NCBI GenBank assembly: GCA_024637055.1
Contig: JAGXFZ010000008.1
Location: 1-40,055, forward strand
Direction of reading: 5' to 3'
Source: Gracilibacter sp.
GTDB lineage: Bacteria; Bacillota; Desulfitobacteriia; Desulfitobacteriales; Syntrophobotulaceae
DNA: 40,055 nucleotides
Made by a program: the position numbers and the translations under genes. How positions within the stretch are numbered: the first letter of the stretch is position 1; every line of letters begins with the position of its first letter. This document shows positions 20,331 to 28,762 of this stretch, piece by piece. A model generated the notes under the pieces. It was not told the DNA's origin, ran no database searches, and saw only the letters and a list, made by a program, of their open reading frames with translations.

Positions 20331-20765
20331 TCATAAGAAGATTAGCTCCCCAATTACTAGGTACTTCTTATCTACCGACGTGGTTTGTTTTATTGGGTAG
20401 CACGTTATTAGAATAACCTGTGACTTATTATTATCTCTTTGCTTGAATATCTGTTTATCGCTCCAGTCTACTATTACTGTATCTATGACTCTATATGTAA
20501 AATCTTTGTTCGGCGTTTCTATCGTTATCTCATTATTTATTTTCAGTTCTCCTAGGTTATTAAAGAAAGTTTCTCTGTGTCCGAGTATGATACAGTTCCC
20601 TCTTTCTCCTGGAAAGGAAGATTTTTGATAATATCCTGCTCCTAGCTTTAAGTCTTCTAAACTTGTCCCTTCCACTATAGGAATAACATCCTTCGTGCTC
20701 TTAAGAACTAGATTTGCAATAACCTTTGTGTTTGTATTGTTAACTTCTTTATCTCTAATACTCAT
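20331..20765 (-). CDS. Sortase-like protein without membrane anchor (class D-like)
   Basis: The 144-residue product matches the sortase catalytic core: IPIVEGTSLEDLKLGAGYY, the catalytic His63 in CIILGHRETFF, and the catalytic Cys122 in VILITCYP. Sortases cleave sorting signals and attach proteins to the cell wall or pili. Two features are abnormal. There is no N-terminal transmembrane anchor, which the family normally has. The conserved arginine expected near the C-terminus (family pattern xRYxV) is lysine here (VDKKYLV, Lys133-134). The ribosome binding site is poor. It may be a decayed copy or a divergent soluble form; no sorting-signal substrate is encoded nearby. It diverges from the TorD-type gene. 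Confidence 0.7.
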   Translation of the reverse strand: MSIRDKEVNNTNTKVIANLVLKSTKDVIPIVEGTSLEDLKLGAGYYQKSSFPGERGNCIILGHRETFFNNLGELKINNEITIETPNKDFTYRVIDTVIVDWSDKQIFKQRDNNKSQVILITCYPIKQTTSVDKKYLVIGELIFL

Positions 20766-20904
20766 TTCATTTATCCTGCCGTTTTTTCATTAACAGTTCC
20801 CTTTGGATAATATTACTATAATTCTATTATATCTGAATATCTATTTGGCGAATATACTATTGTATTCATTTTATTACACAAATAACTATGGAGGGATATT
20901 TCTC

Positions 20905-21591
20905 ATGAAATTAAAGGAGGAAATAGTTTTTTTAGAAATCCGCCAAATGGTTTATGCCTTTTTGGGCTCCATTTTCCTGAATGCTCCTAACCCTACTCAA
21001 ATCCTAGGAATGATTGAACAGAAACTCTTCAATCAATTTCCTTTGGAGCTCGAACAGAATGATTTTCGTGAAGGTCTAAATCAGCTTAGTAATTGGACCG
21101 CTATCTATGAAGCTTCTCAACTGGAAGACATTCTAACTCAATTGCAAAAGGACTATAGCAATCTGTTCGGAGGTCCCGCTGACCCTTTGGTTGCCCCTTG
21201 GGAATCTGTATATCTTACCGATGACAAACTAACCTTTGGTTCTCCTACTATGAAAGTTAGAGATTTTTTCCGTAAACATGGCTTGGAGTATGAGCGTATT
21301 AATAACGAACCTGATGACCATTTTGGTCTAGAAATGGAATTCATGTCCAAGCTAATACAGATGGAACGAGATTTTCTTCAACAAGATAATCTCGAAGATG
21401 CAATTAGATTATCTAAAGAACAACTATGTTTTCTCCAAGAACATGTTATGAAATGGGCTTTTAGCTTTACAGGGCAAGTAGCGAAACATGCTTGTACGGA
21501 TTACTATAAAGGTTTGGCTTTGTTGGCGAGAGGATACCTTACTTGGGACTATGAACTGCTGCAAAATAGAATTTCCTTAAGCAGTAGTTGA
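20905..21591 (+). CDS. TorD/DmsD-family molybdoenzyme chaperone, orphan
   Basis: TorD-family proteins bind twin-arginine signal peptides or apo-forms of DMSO-reductase-type molybdoenzymes and assist cofactor insertion before export. The 228-residue protein begins at the ATG at 20905 behind GGAGGG; the upstream frame extension contains a hydrophobic stretch but no ribosome binding site. The all-helical fold is suggested throughout, with the characteristic acidic motif NNEPDDHFGLEMEFM and the segment PWESVYL. No molybdoenzyme, Fe-S subunit or Tat component is encoded in the window, so its client must be elsewhere. Confidence 0.82.
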   Translation: MKLKEEIVFLEIRQMVYAFLGSIFLNAPNPTQILGMIEQKLFNQFPLELEQNDFREGLNQLSNWTAIYEASQLEDILTQLQKDYSNLFGGPADPLVAPWESVYLTDDKLTFGSPTMKVRDFFRKHGLEYERINNEPDDHFGLEMEFMSKLIQMERDFLQQDNLEDAIRLSKEQLCFLQEHVMKWAFSFTGQVAKHACTDYYKGLALLARGYLTWDYELLQNRISLSSS

Positions 21592-21630
21592 TACTACACA
21601 AATTACTCCTTCTTTAAATGTCAGATAGTC

Positions 21631-21869
21631 GTATATTTGTGCATTACCCGCCCGTGCGCCGTAATGTCATTCTCTGTGGATTGCGGCTTCGGCGTTTATC
21701 TCCACTGGAGACAAACGTACCACGCGCCGAAGCTATTCACTTGCTGATACAGCTACTGCACCTAAACCTCTGGGTAATACCTGAGGCGAACCACGGTGCA
21801 GTAGCTGTATCAGCTCCGCTCTCGACGCTTCTCTGCTCTAAAGGTTCGCTATGTAATGCACAAATATAC
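21631..21869. repeat. 239-bp palindromic element with perfect 17-bp terminal inverted repeats (copy A)
   Basis: The ends GTATATTTGTGCATTAC (21631-21647) and GTAATGCACAAATATAC (21853-21869) are perfect inverted repeats. Inside lie two large hairpins: GCTTCGGCG / CGCCGAAGC (21686-21694 / 21725-21733) with further inner pairing, and a perfect 20-bp stem 21743-21762 / 21795-21814. A small stem CATTAC / GTAATG (21642-21647 / 21661-21666) overlaps the left end. No open reading frame of note is inside. The same terminal sequence occurs again at 28763. It resembles a non-autonomous transposable element (MITE-like) or a structured RNA. No target duplication is evident. Confidence 0.75.
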
Positions 21870-21906
21870 TAAAATCTTTAATATAAACTATCAGGTAAGG
21901 GTAAAA

Positions 21907-21942
21907 TCAAAAAAGCTTACAAGGTTTAAAACCTTATAAGCT
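21907..21942 (-). terminator. Terminator of the tRNA operon
   Basis: AGCTTA-AAGGTTT pairs with AAACCTT-TAAGCT around a short loop (21914-21942). On the minus strand it is followed by TTTTTTGATTTTA. It lies 12 bp after the CCA end of the tRNA-fMet gene. Confidence 0.85.
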
Positions 21943-21953
21943 GTGTTTTCTTT

Positions 21954-22028
<75 letters not shown>

Positions 22029-22098
22029 ACGTTATTCTTTTAGTGTCCCATATCCTTATGGCTATTATACTTGGTCCATCAAGCCTTCAGGTAGAAAA

Positions 22099-22182
22099 TG
22101 GTGGGTAGGGATGGATTCGAACCACCGTACCTTTCGGAACAGATTTACAGTCTGCCGCCTTTAACCACTCGGCCACCTACCC
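22099..22182 (-). tRNA. tRNA-Tyr (anticodon GTA), CCA encoded
   Basis: The gene folds as a class II tRNA with a long variable arm (TTCCGAAAGGTAC region). The anticodon loop is CTGTAAA with anticodon GTA. The acceptor stem is GGGTAGG / CCTACCC followed by ACCA. Middle gene of the tRNA operon. Confidence 0.95.
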
Positions 22183-22191
22183 ATTTTCATT

Positions 22192-22267
22192 TGGAGCCGA
22201 CGATGGGACTCGAACCCGCAACCTGCTGATTACAAATCAGCTGCTCTTCCAATTGAGCTACGTCGGC
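22192..22267 (-). tRNA. tRNA-Thr (anticodon TGT), CCA encoded
   Basis: Acceptor stem GCCGACG / CGTCGGC, anticodon stem-loop CTGATTTGTAATCAG with anticodon TGT, T-loop GTTCGAGTC, and encoded CCA. First gene of the tRNA operon, 15 bp downstream of the promoter's -10 hexamer. Confidence 0.95.
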
Positions 22268-22282
22268 ATCGGGCACCAATGT

Positions 22283-22312
22283 ATTGTAACAAAACTTTGT
22301 TGCTGTTGTCAA
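22283..22312 (-). promoter_or_regulatory. Sigma-A promoter of the tRNA operon
   Basis: TTGACA (22307-22312) and TACAAT (22283-22288) on the minus strand are 18 bases apart, just ahead of the tRNA-Thr 5' end. It lies between sigH and the tRNA genes, so the tRNAs have their own promoter. Confidence 0.85.
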
Positions 22313-22393
22313 TAAACTTTGACATAATATTTTATGGTATTTTTTGTATTATGTTTCACTGGATATGACATGTTTAAAAATGTTTGAGTAACT

Positions 22394-23047
22394 TTAACAT
22401 CCACGATGCTCCAAGTATCTCTCGAGCTTTCTTTTAACTCTCTGGAGAGCATTATCGATGGATTTAACATGCCTGCTCAAATCGACCGCTATCTCTTGAT
22501 AAGATTTACCCTCTAGGTAAGACATCAGTACTTCCCATTCTAGAGAACTGAGGATTTCTCCCATCTTCTCTTCGATATCATCGAATTCTTCCCTGCTGAT
22601 TATCAGCTCTTCTGGATCCGTAATCTTGTTGCCTGATATGACATCAAGTAGGGTTCTGTCCGAATCTTCATCATAGATAGGTTTGTTAAGCGAAACATAA
22701 GAGTTAAGGGGAATATGTTTCTGTCTTGTAGCCGTCTTGATGGCCGTGATAATCTGTCGGGTTATACATAGCTCTGCAAAAGCTCTGAATGACGACAGCT
22801 TGTCCCCTCTAAAGTCACGAATAGCCTTATAAAGACCAATCATCCCTTCTTGGATGATATCTTCTCTATCAGCACCTATTAAAAAATACGACCTAGCCTT
22901 CGCTCTCACGAAGTTCTTGTATTTATTAATCAAATACTCTTGTGCGGCAACATCACCCTTTTTTGCTAGTTCAACCAACTCTTCATCGACTACGGTTTCA
23001 ATGGGTTCATAATCATTAGGAATTTCTGGTTGGAGATTGTACGTCAA
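22394..23047 (-). CDS. sigH: RNA polymerase sigma factor SigH (sigma-H)
   Basis: Sigma-H directs stationary-phase and early sporulation genes in spore-forming Firmicutes. The protein is strongly conserved: KYKNFVRAKARSYFLIGADR, EDIIQEGMIGLYKAIRDFRG (region 2), TATRQKHIPLNSYVSLNKPI, and RHVKSIDNALQRVKRKLERY (region 4 helix-turn-helix). I choose the TTG at 23047, seven bases after GGGAGG, giving 217 residues like other SigH proteins. The ATG at 23053 abuts that site and an upstream ATG at 23113 has none. The NYN-domain gene (yacP) that often separates rlmB from sigH is absent. Confidence 0.95.
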   Translation of the reverse strand: MTYNLQPEIPNDYEPIETVVDEELVELAKKGDVAAQEYLINKYKNFVRAKARSYFLIGADREDIIQEGMIGLYKAIRDFRGDKLSSFRAFAELCITRQIITAIKTATRQKHIPLNSYVSLNKPIYDEDSDRTLLDVISGNKITDPEELIISREEFDDIEEKMGEILSSLEWEVLMSYLEGKSYQEIAVDLSRHVKSIDNALQRVKRKLERYLEHRGC

Positions 23048-23161
23048 GTGCATCCCTCCCGTAATCAATTCGTTTAAAATTTGGTGAAGCCACATCATTC
23101 GCATGAATAACAACGTAATTATAACTGAAATCTAATAATAGCGTCAAGAAGAAGATTGGCG

Positions 23162-23911
23162 TTATCTGTCGGAATTGCCTTGATTTCTCTGCCTTCTCAC
23201 TTCATACATAAAAATCGAGCCGGCAACACTCGCATTGAGTGAAGGAATCTTCCCCATCATCGGGAGTGATATTATTTGATCGCAGGTCTCCCGGATGAGC
23301 CTACCTAAGCCTTTGTCCTCCCCACCGATTACGATTACTCTCGGTCCTGTAAGGTCTGTTTGATAGATATCCCCGCCACCGGCCTCTGCTCCTGAAACCC
23401 AGCAGCCTTTTTCTTGTAAATATTTTAATGTTTGAACTAAATTGCCAACTCTGGCCACAGGCACATACTCAACTGCCCCTGCCGAAGTCCTCCCTACTGC
23501 AGGGGTAAGTCCGACGCTTCTCCTTTTCGGAATGATTACACCGTGAACTCCTGCTGCGTCTGCTGTTCTTAGCAGTGCCCCCAAATTATGAGGGTCTTCA
23601 ATTTCATCCAGTACTAAAATAAACGGATCCTCACCTTTGTCAGATGCTATTTTCAAGATATCTTCAGGCTCTACATATTCCTTGGATGCTGTAAAAGCTA
23701 AAATTCCCTGATGCTTTTCACCTTGACTATATTTATCTAAGACATTACTATCCACAAATTGAAAAGGTATTCCTTTTATTTTTAGGGAAGAAACAATATC
23801 AGAATTACGTCCCTGCTCTTTTTCATTTTTGAGCAAGATTTTGTGTATGGGGTTTCCTGATTTTATGAGTTCCATTACTGCATTACGTCCGCATACTATG
23901 TTTTCATCCAT
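23162..23911 (-). CDS. rlmB: 23S rRNA (guanosine-2'-O-)-methyltransferase RlmB
   Basis: This SPOUT-class enzyme 2'-O-methylates a guanosine in the 23S rRNA peptidyl-transferase region using S-adenosylmethionine. The N-terminal substrate-binding domain begins VCGRNAVMELIKSGNPIHKI. The knotted catalytic domain shows motif 1 DPHNLGALLRTADAAGVHGV, motif 2 VIVIGGEDKGLGRLI and motif 3 IPMMGKIPSLNASVAGSIF-like (here LPMMGKIPSLNASVA). Length 249 is normal. The ATG at 23911 follows GGGCAGGTG. It lies in the cysS-mrnC-(thyA-folA)-rlmB-sigH series. Confidence 0.95.
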   Translation of the reverse strand: MDENIVCGRNAVMELIKSGNPIHKILLKNEKEQGRNSDIVSSLKIKGIPFQFVDSNVLDKYSQGEKHQGILAFTASKEYVEPEDILKIASDKGEDPFILVLDEIEDPHNLGALLRTADAAGVHGVIIPKRRSVGLTPAVGRTSAGAVEYVPVARVGNLVQTLKYLQEKGCWVSGAEAGGGDIYQTDLTGPRVIVIGGEDKGLGRLIRETCDQIISLPMMGKIPSLNASVAGSIFMYEVRRQRNQGNSDR

Positions 23912-23953
23912 AGAATTTCACCTGCCCATTTCAATATATCATCATGTTTTTAC

Positions 23954-24439
23954 TTATAATTCATGTATATACTTTGTAAAACTATATTCAACGCCCCGAT
24001 AGTTTTGCAGGTCACTTTCGGATACTAATTTCCAAGTCTCGTCTTGGTCAATATTCTTCATATATTTATCTGCCTGATAGGTATGTTTAATCTTGGTAAC
24101 GTAAGCTTCTGTACAATAAGGAAGTAGCAGATTATAGATGGATTCTCCACCTATAACATATAGTTCATTCGGATTGTATTTTTCTAGTTCAAGCAGTAAT
24201 TCATCTATGGAACGGCACAGCTTAACTCTTTCATCCTTAAGTGTTTTACTGAGTACGATATTAATCCTGTTTTTCAGTGGTTCTTTACCCGGGAAAGATT
24301 CGAATGTTCCTCTGCCCATAATTATAATATGGTTTTCGGTCAACTCTTTAAAAAACTTCATATCCTCAGGAATCCGTTGTAACAGTTCACCTTTGTAACC
24401 AATCCCCCAGTTTTGATCTACGGCAACAATTAGTTTCAT
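23954..24439 (-). CDS. folA: Dihydrofolate reductase
   Basis: The enzyme reduces dihydrofolate to tetrahydrofolate with NADPH. The 161-residue protein shows VDQNWGIGYKGELLQRIPED with the catalytic Asp26, the NADPH-binding segment IIMGRGTFESFPGK, and ELYVIGGESIYNLLLPYC. The tryptophan found before the catalytic acid in E. coli DHFR is Gln here; clostridial DHFRs often vary at this site. The ATG at 24439 follows AAGGAG, 12 bp after thyA. The two are a functional pair: ThyA consumes methylene-tetrahydrofolate and leaves dihydrofolate for this enzyme. Confidence 0.95.
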   Translation of the reverse strand: MKLIVAVDQNWGIGYKGELLQRIPEDMKFFKELTENHIIIMGRGTFESFPGKEPLKNRINIVLSKTLKDERVKLCRSIDELLLELEKYNPNELYVIGGESIYNLLLPYCTEAYVTKIKHTYQADKYMKNIDQDETWKLVSESDLQNYRGVEYSFTKYIHEL

Positions 24440-24451
24440 ACGCTCTCCTTT

Positions 24452-25282
24452 TTAAACAGCAACTGGAATATTTTTAATCTGCGGGTTAGTCAGGTATTTC
24501 TCTAAGACAAAGTCCTCCACCCTAAAACCATAGAAATCTTTGATCTCAGGATTGATAATCAGTTTCGGTGCAGGATATACAGTTCTTTGGATAAGTTCCT
24601 GTACTAGCGGAATATGTCTATCGTAAATATGAGCATCTGCAATCACATGAACAAGTTCTCCGACCTGTAGCTTTGTTACCTGGGCCAGCATATGGACAAG
24701 AATTGCGTACTGAGTTATGTTCCAGTTATTTGCAACCAGAATGTCCTGAGAGCGTTGATTGAGTATGGCATTCAGTCTGTTCCCCGTTACATTGAAAGTC
24801 ATACTATAGGCACAGGGATATAAATTCATTTCATGCAAATCGTTATGATTATACATATTTACAATAATCCTTCGACTATATGGATTATTCTTCAAATCAA
24901 ATAGAACTCGGTCGACCTGATCAAATTCTCCATCTCTGTATTTGTGTTTAATACCGAGTTGATAACCATAAGCCTTACCGATGGAGCCTTGTTGGTCAGC
25001 CCAACTATCCCAAATACGACTATTGAGGTCATGAGTATTATTAGATTTTCTTTGCCAAATCCAAAGAATTTCATCAATGGCAGCTTTTAAATTTATGGGT
25101 CTTAAAGTTAGGATCGGGAATTCTTCAGAAAGATCATAGCGATTCACAACAGCAAACTTTTTTATGGTATGCGCAGGGGAACCATCATCCCATTTAGCTC
25201 TTACGTCATGTCCTTGAGAAGAAAATCCGTTTTTCATAATATCTTGACACATCGTAACGAAAATATCATCTACTTTGCTCAC
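24452..25282 (-). CDS. thyA: Thymidylate synthase (ThyA type)
   Basis: This enzyme makes dTMP from dUMP with methylene-tetrahydrofolate. The 276-residue protein has the paired arginines SRRII (137-138), the catalytic Cys157 in LYPCAYS, the nucleotide-binding segment QRSQDILVANNWN, and VIADAHIYDRHI. It ends in the functionally important C-terminal valine (IPVAV). The usual Pro-Pro-Cys is Tyr-Pro-Cys, as in some clostridial members. GTG start at 25282 behind AGGAGAGGG. It lies after mrnC and before folA, at a locus where many Clostridia carry the flavin-dependent enzyme ThyX instead. Confidence 0.95.
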   Translation of the reverse strand: MSKVDDIFVTMCQDIMKNGFSSQGHDVRAKWDDGSPAHTIKKFAVVNRYDLSEEFPILTLRPINLKAAIDEILWIWQRKSNNTHDLNSRIWDSWADQQGSIGKAYGYQLGIKHKYRDGEFDQVDRVLFDLKNNPYSRRIIVNMYNHNDLHEMNLYPCAYSMTFNVTGNRLNAILNQRSQDILVANNWNITQYAILVHMLAQVTKLQVGELVHVIADAHIYDRHIPLVQELIQRTVYPAPKLIINPEIKDFYGFRVEDFVLEKYLTNPQIKNIPVAV

Positions 25283-25323
25283 AACATCCCTCTCCTCAAT
25301 CTCAATCTTATTTAGATTATATT

Positions 25324-25788
25324 CTAGCTGTCCGTCTTTAATATTTCCATTATTTTGTCCACTCGGTTGAGAACTTCATTCATCCTTTGTTTCTTGTCGG
25401 TAAGATACCAATAGCCTACCAGGGCTTCAAAGGCTGTTGCGTGTCTATAGGTAATAACATCAACATTACGTGGATGGTGACCCTTGGCATTCCGACCTCT
25501 CCTGACTACATCCTTCTCAGTGTCATCCAGTTCCTCTAGAAGATAGCGTAAAATTCCTGCCTGATTCTGGGCACGAACATAATTTATAGCATTTTTATGC
25601 ATTTCTTCTACTTTGGCTATTCCATGTTCGAGCAAATGTTTACGAACCCATAACTCATAGACAGCATCTCCTAAATAAGCTAACGAAAGGATGTTAACTT
25701 CTTGCCATCCCTTATTGATTTTTATCGGCCAACTCTCGAGTAAACCGCTACATTCTTCAGTCTTATCGGTATAATCCAAAAGTTTCAC
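25324..25788 (-). CDS. mrnC: Mini-ribonuclease 3
   Basis: Mini-III is a small RNase III-family nuclease without a double-stranded RNA-binding domain; in Bacillus it matures 23S rRNA. The 154-residue protein has the signature LSLAYLGDAVYELWVRKHLL with catalytic Asp41, and GRNAKGHHPRNVDVITYRHATAFEALVGYWYL. The start appears to be GTG at 25788, ten bases after the cysS stop; the ribosome binding site (CGAAAGAAG) is weak, so translational coupling to cysS is likely. Confidence 0.93.
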   Translation of the reverse strand: MKLLDYTDKTEECSGLLESWPIKINKGWQEVNILSLAYLGDAVYELWVRKHLLEHGIAKVEEMHKNAINYVRAQNQAGILRYLLEELDDTEKDVVRRGRNAKGHHPRNVDVITYRHATAFEALVGYWYLTDKKQRMNEVLNRVDKIMEILKTDS

Positions 25789-25798
25789 TTCTTTCGGT

Positions 25799-27229
25799 TT
25801 ATTTCAGATACCAACGTGCACCTTCTGGTATATCTTCGATTACGATCCCTATCTCTTTCATCCGATCCCGAATAAGGTCAGCAGTAGTCCAATCTTTGTT
25901 TTCTCGTGCTTTCCTTCTGATTTCTAGAACTAAATCCATAACCTGTGGGAGCTTACCTGTATCTCCTTGGAGATCTTCTGTTTCCTCTTCCAAGTCCAGT
26001 CCCAGTACATCTGCCAGTTCATTAAGGGTATTATAAGCCTCTGTTAAAGCATATGGCTGTCTCTTGTCTTTAGTAATATAGGTGTTTATCTCTTTAGCCA
26101 GTTCGAATAAGGCAGCATAAGCCTGAGCTGAATTGAAATCATCGTCCATAGCTTCTTCAAATGCTCTACGAGCCTCCTTAGAAGCTTCAACCAGTTCGTC
26201 ATTTATCTGAGGCTCATCATCGGGCAGGACCTTACTTAAAGCTTCAGCCGCGAGACGAGCACTGTTCTTAAGCCGATCTAGCCCTTTTGTAGCCATGACC
26301 AATTTCTCGTCGTCAAAGTCAAGCGGGCTACGATAGTGGGTTCCTAGAAGGTAGAATCTAATCACATCCCCAGGAAACTTTTCAACTACTTCTCGTACTA
26401 GAAAGAAATTTCCCAGAGATTTTGACATTTTCTCCTGGTTAATCGTGATAAAGGCGTTGTGCATCCAGTACTTAGCAAAGGTTTCATTATCTAGACATCC
26501 CTCTGATTGGGCGATTTCATTCTCATGATGGGGGAATACTAAATCTCCACCCCCACCATGAATATCGAAACCTGGACCCAAATACTTCAGGGCCATTGCT
26601 GAACATTCTATATGCCAACCTGGACGCCCCTCTCCCCAAGGACTATCCCAAGATGGTTCACCTTCTTTAGAACTCTTCCACAGGGCGAAGTCCATAGGAT
26701 GCTTCTTCTTTGAGTCAACATCTATCCTAGCACCAGCCTTCATATCTTCAAGTGTTCTGCCGGAAAGTTTGCCATATCCTTCATATTTGTCCACGGAAAA
26801 ATAAACATCTCCATTGATACTGTAAGCTAAACCCTTCTTCTCCAGTTTTTGAATAATCTCAACCATCTCCGGTATATGCTCCGTAGCCTTGGGATGAACC
26901 GTAGCGGGAAGGATGTTCAAAGACTGAGCATCCTGAAAATAGGCCTTTATATATTTCTCAGCCAGTTCCCTAGGGCCGTAACCCTCTTCTATAGCCTTAT
27001 TAATGATCTTGTCGTCAACATCGGTAAAGTTTTGGATATAGGTGACATCGTATCCTTTATATAATAAATATCGTCTTATCATATCGAAAACTACCAACAT
27101 ACGAGCATTACCCAAGTGGAAATAGTTATAGGTAGTCGGGCCACAGGCATATATGGAAGCTTTACCTGGTTCTCGGGGAACGAACTCTTCTTTCCTACGA
27201 GTAAGGGAATTATATAATCTGATAACCAT
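25799..27229 (-). CDS. cysS: Cysteinyl-tRNA synthetase
   Basis: Class I synthetase that charges tRNA-Cys. The 476-residue protein has zinc ligand Cys29 (YACGPTTYN), the HIGH-type motif HLGN (38-41), further zinc ligands in WHIECSAMA and [13 protein letters not shown], and KMSKS (267-271). The C-terminal domain is complete ([22 protein letters not shown]). ATG at 27229 behind AGGAGG. A cysE gene, which often lies between gltX and cysS in Bacillus, is absent; the gap to gltX is only 31 bp. No T-box leader is present. Confidence 0.97.
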   Translation of the reverse strand: MVIRLYNSLTRRKEEFVPREPGKASIYACGPTTYNYFHLGNARMLVVFDMIRRYLLYKGYDVTYIQNFTDVDDKIINKAIEEGYGPRELAEKYIKAYFQDAQSLNILPATVHPKATEHIPEMVEIIQKLEKKGLAYSINGDVYFSVDKYEGYGKLSGRTLEDMKAGARIDVDSKKKHPMDFALWKSSKEGEPSWDSPWGEGRPGWHIECSAMALKYLGPGFDIHGGGGDLVFPHHENEIAQSEGCLDNETFAKYWMHNAFITINQEKMSKSLGNFFLVREVVEKFPGDVIRFYLLGTHYRSPLDFDDEKLVMATKGLDRLKNSARLAAEALSKVLPDDEPQINDELVEASKEARRAFEEAMDDDFNSAQAYAALFELAKEINTYITKDKRQPYALTEAYNTLNELADVLGLDLEEETEDLQGDTGKLPQVMDLVLEIRRKARENKDWTTADLIRDRMKEIGIVIEDIPEGARWYLK

Positions 27230-27260
27230 CGCACTTTCCTCCTAAGTATTTTTCCTCTGC

Positions 27261-28727
27261 CTATTTTAATCCCAGAAACCTTTTTGTCTTACTTAATCTA
27301 CCACTGATATTATCTTTGCCTAGAAGAGCTATAATCTTATCGAGATCAGGACCATGCACCTCTCCTGTAAGGGCAATACGTATAGGCATAAAAACATCTT
27401 TACCTTTGAGACTGAGTTCCTTGGTTATCTCTTTAAGGATGATCTTAGCAGCAGGAGCATCTAGTGGTTCTGTTGTTAGAACCTTAGTCTGAAAGAGTTC
27501 CAATACCGTAGGTAATGTCTCTGCTTGGAGTATAGTCATTCCCTCTTGGTCCGGCTGCTCCAGATCCGCTCCCCAAAAATAACCAATATAATCCTTGACT
27601 TCACTAAGGTTATTGATTTTTTCCTTAACTGCTCCGATAAAAGTAGCAATCCAAGTTTTTTCTTCCTCAGAAATACTCTCTCCCGAGAACATCCCTTTTT
27701 CCCTTAAGAACGGAAGAACCAATTCAACCAGGTCTTCATCAGGGGTCTGCTTGATATAGTATGAGTTGATATAGTTTAACTTATGAAGATCGAATACGGC
27801 AGGGCTTTTAGATACTCTTTCTAAGGAAAAGTCTTTCGTTAATTCATCCATACTGAAGAATTCTTGCTCACCCGTAGGTGACCAACCAAGTAGCGCTATA
27901 AAGTTAACTACTGCCTGCGGAAGATAGCCTTTCTTGTAATAATCCAGAACTGCTGTGTCGCCATCACGCTTGCTCATCTTTCGTCCTTCAGTATTAAGTA
28001 TGAGGGAAATATGAGCAAAATCGGGTACAGACATACCCAAGGCTTCATAGATCAGTACTTGGCGTGGAGTATTAGATAAATGTTCTTCCCCACGTATGAC
28101 ATGGGTTATCCCCATAAGAACATCATCTATTACCACAGCGTAATTATAAGTGGGTATACCGTCTGATTTTACAATTATATAATCTCCGATACCATCACTT
28201 TCAAAAACTACTTTATCGCGGACAGAATCATTAATGACTATCTGATGATTGTCCGGCACTCTAAACCTTACCACTGGTTTACGACCCTCATCCTGGAAAG
28301 CTTTACTCTGCTCATCTGTCAGTTGACGACACCTTCCCAGATAACGAGGTGTTTCTCCTCGCTCGCTAAGATTCTGTCTTTCCTGTTCGAGTTCTTCCTC
28401 TGAACAATAACAATGATATGCCTTACCGTTATTTAACAGTATATCTGTATACTCTCGGTAAGTATTCAATCTTTCAGTCTGGCGGTAGGGTCCATTTTCT
28501 CCCCCGGCATCAATACCCTCATTCCAGGATATACCTAACCACCTTAGAGCCTCCATAATCTCCTGTTCAGATTCTCTACTCGATCTATCCAAATCCGTAT
28601 CTTCTATGCGCAAGATGAAGGTGCCTTCCTTACCTGCTGCAAACAAATAATTAAACAACGCCGATCTAGCTCCTCCAATATGTAACGGGCCCGTCGGACT
28701 GGGAGCGAATCTTACTTTGATAGCCAT
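27261..28727 (-). CDS. gltX: Glutamyl-tRNA synthetase
   Basis: Class I synthetase charging tRNA-Glu, and in many Firmicutes tRNA-Gln as well for later amidation. The 488-residue protein has the HIGH motif as HIGG (16-19) in APSPTGPLHIGGARSALFN, a Cys-containing zinc-like region (YHCYCSEEELEQ, GRCRQ), and KMSKRDGD (250-257). ATG at 28727 behind ACGAGGG. The 148-bp gap to ispDF contains palindromic element B, which would lie in the shared transcript. Confidence 0.97.
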   Translation of the reverse strand: MAIKVRFAPSPTGPLHIGGARSALFNYLFAAGKEGTFILRIEDTDLDRSSRESEQEIMEALRWLGISWNEGIDAGGENGPYRQTERLNTYREYTDILLNNGKAYHCYCSEEELEQERQNLSERGETPRYLGRCRQLTDEQSKAFQDEGRKPVVRFRVPDNHQIVINDSVRDKVVFESDGIGDYIIVKSDGIPTYNYAVVIDDVLMGITHVIRGEEHLSNTPRQVLIYEALGMSVPDFAHISLILNTEGRKMSKRDGDTAVLDYYKKGYLPQAVVNFIALLGWSPTGEQEFFSMDELTKDFSLERVSKSPAVFDLHKLNYINSYYIKQTPDEDLVELVLPFLREKGMFSGESISEEEKTWIATFIGAVKEKINNLSEVKDYIGYFWGADLEQPDQEGMTILQAETLPTVLELFQTKVLTTEPLDAPAAKIILKEITKELSLKGKDVFMPIRIALTGEVHGPDLDKIIALLGKDNISGRLSKTKRFLGLK

Positions 28728-28762
28728 AAAAATACCCTCGTTTCTTAATTCTATTATTATTG

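Noticed and set aside
20766-20800. Possible frameshifted N-terminus of the sortase-like gene (short frame MKKRQDK upstream)
   Set aside because: The upstream frame is seven codons long, then stops, and no transmembrane segment is encoded in any frame there. A simple frameshift does not restore an anchor.
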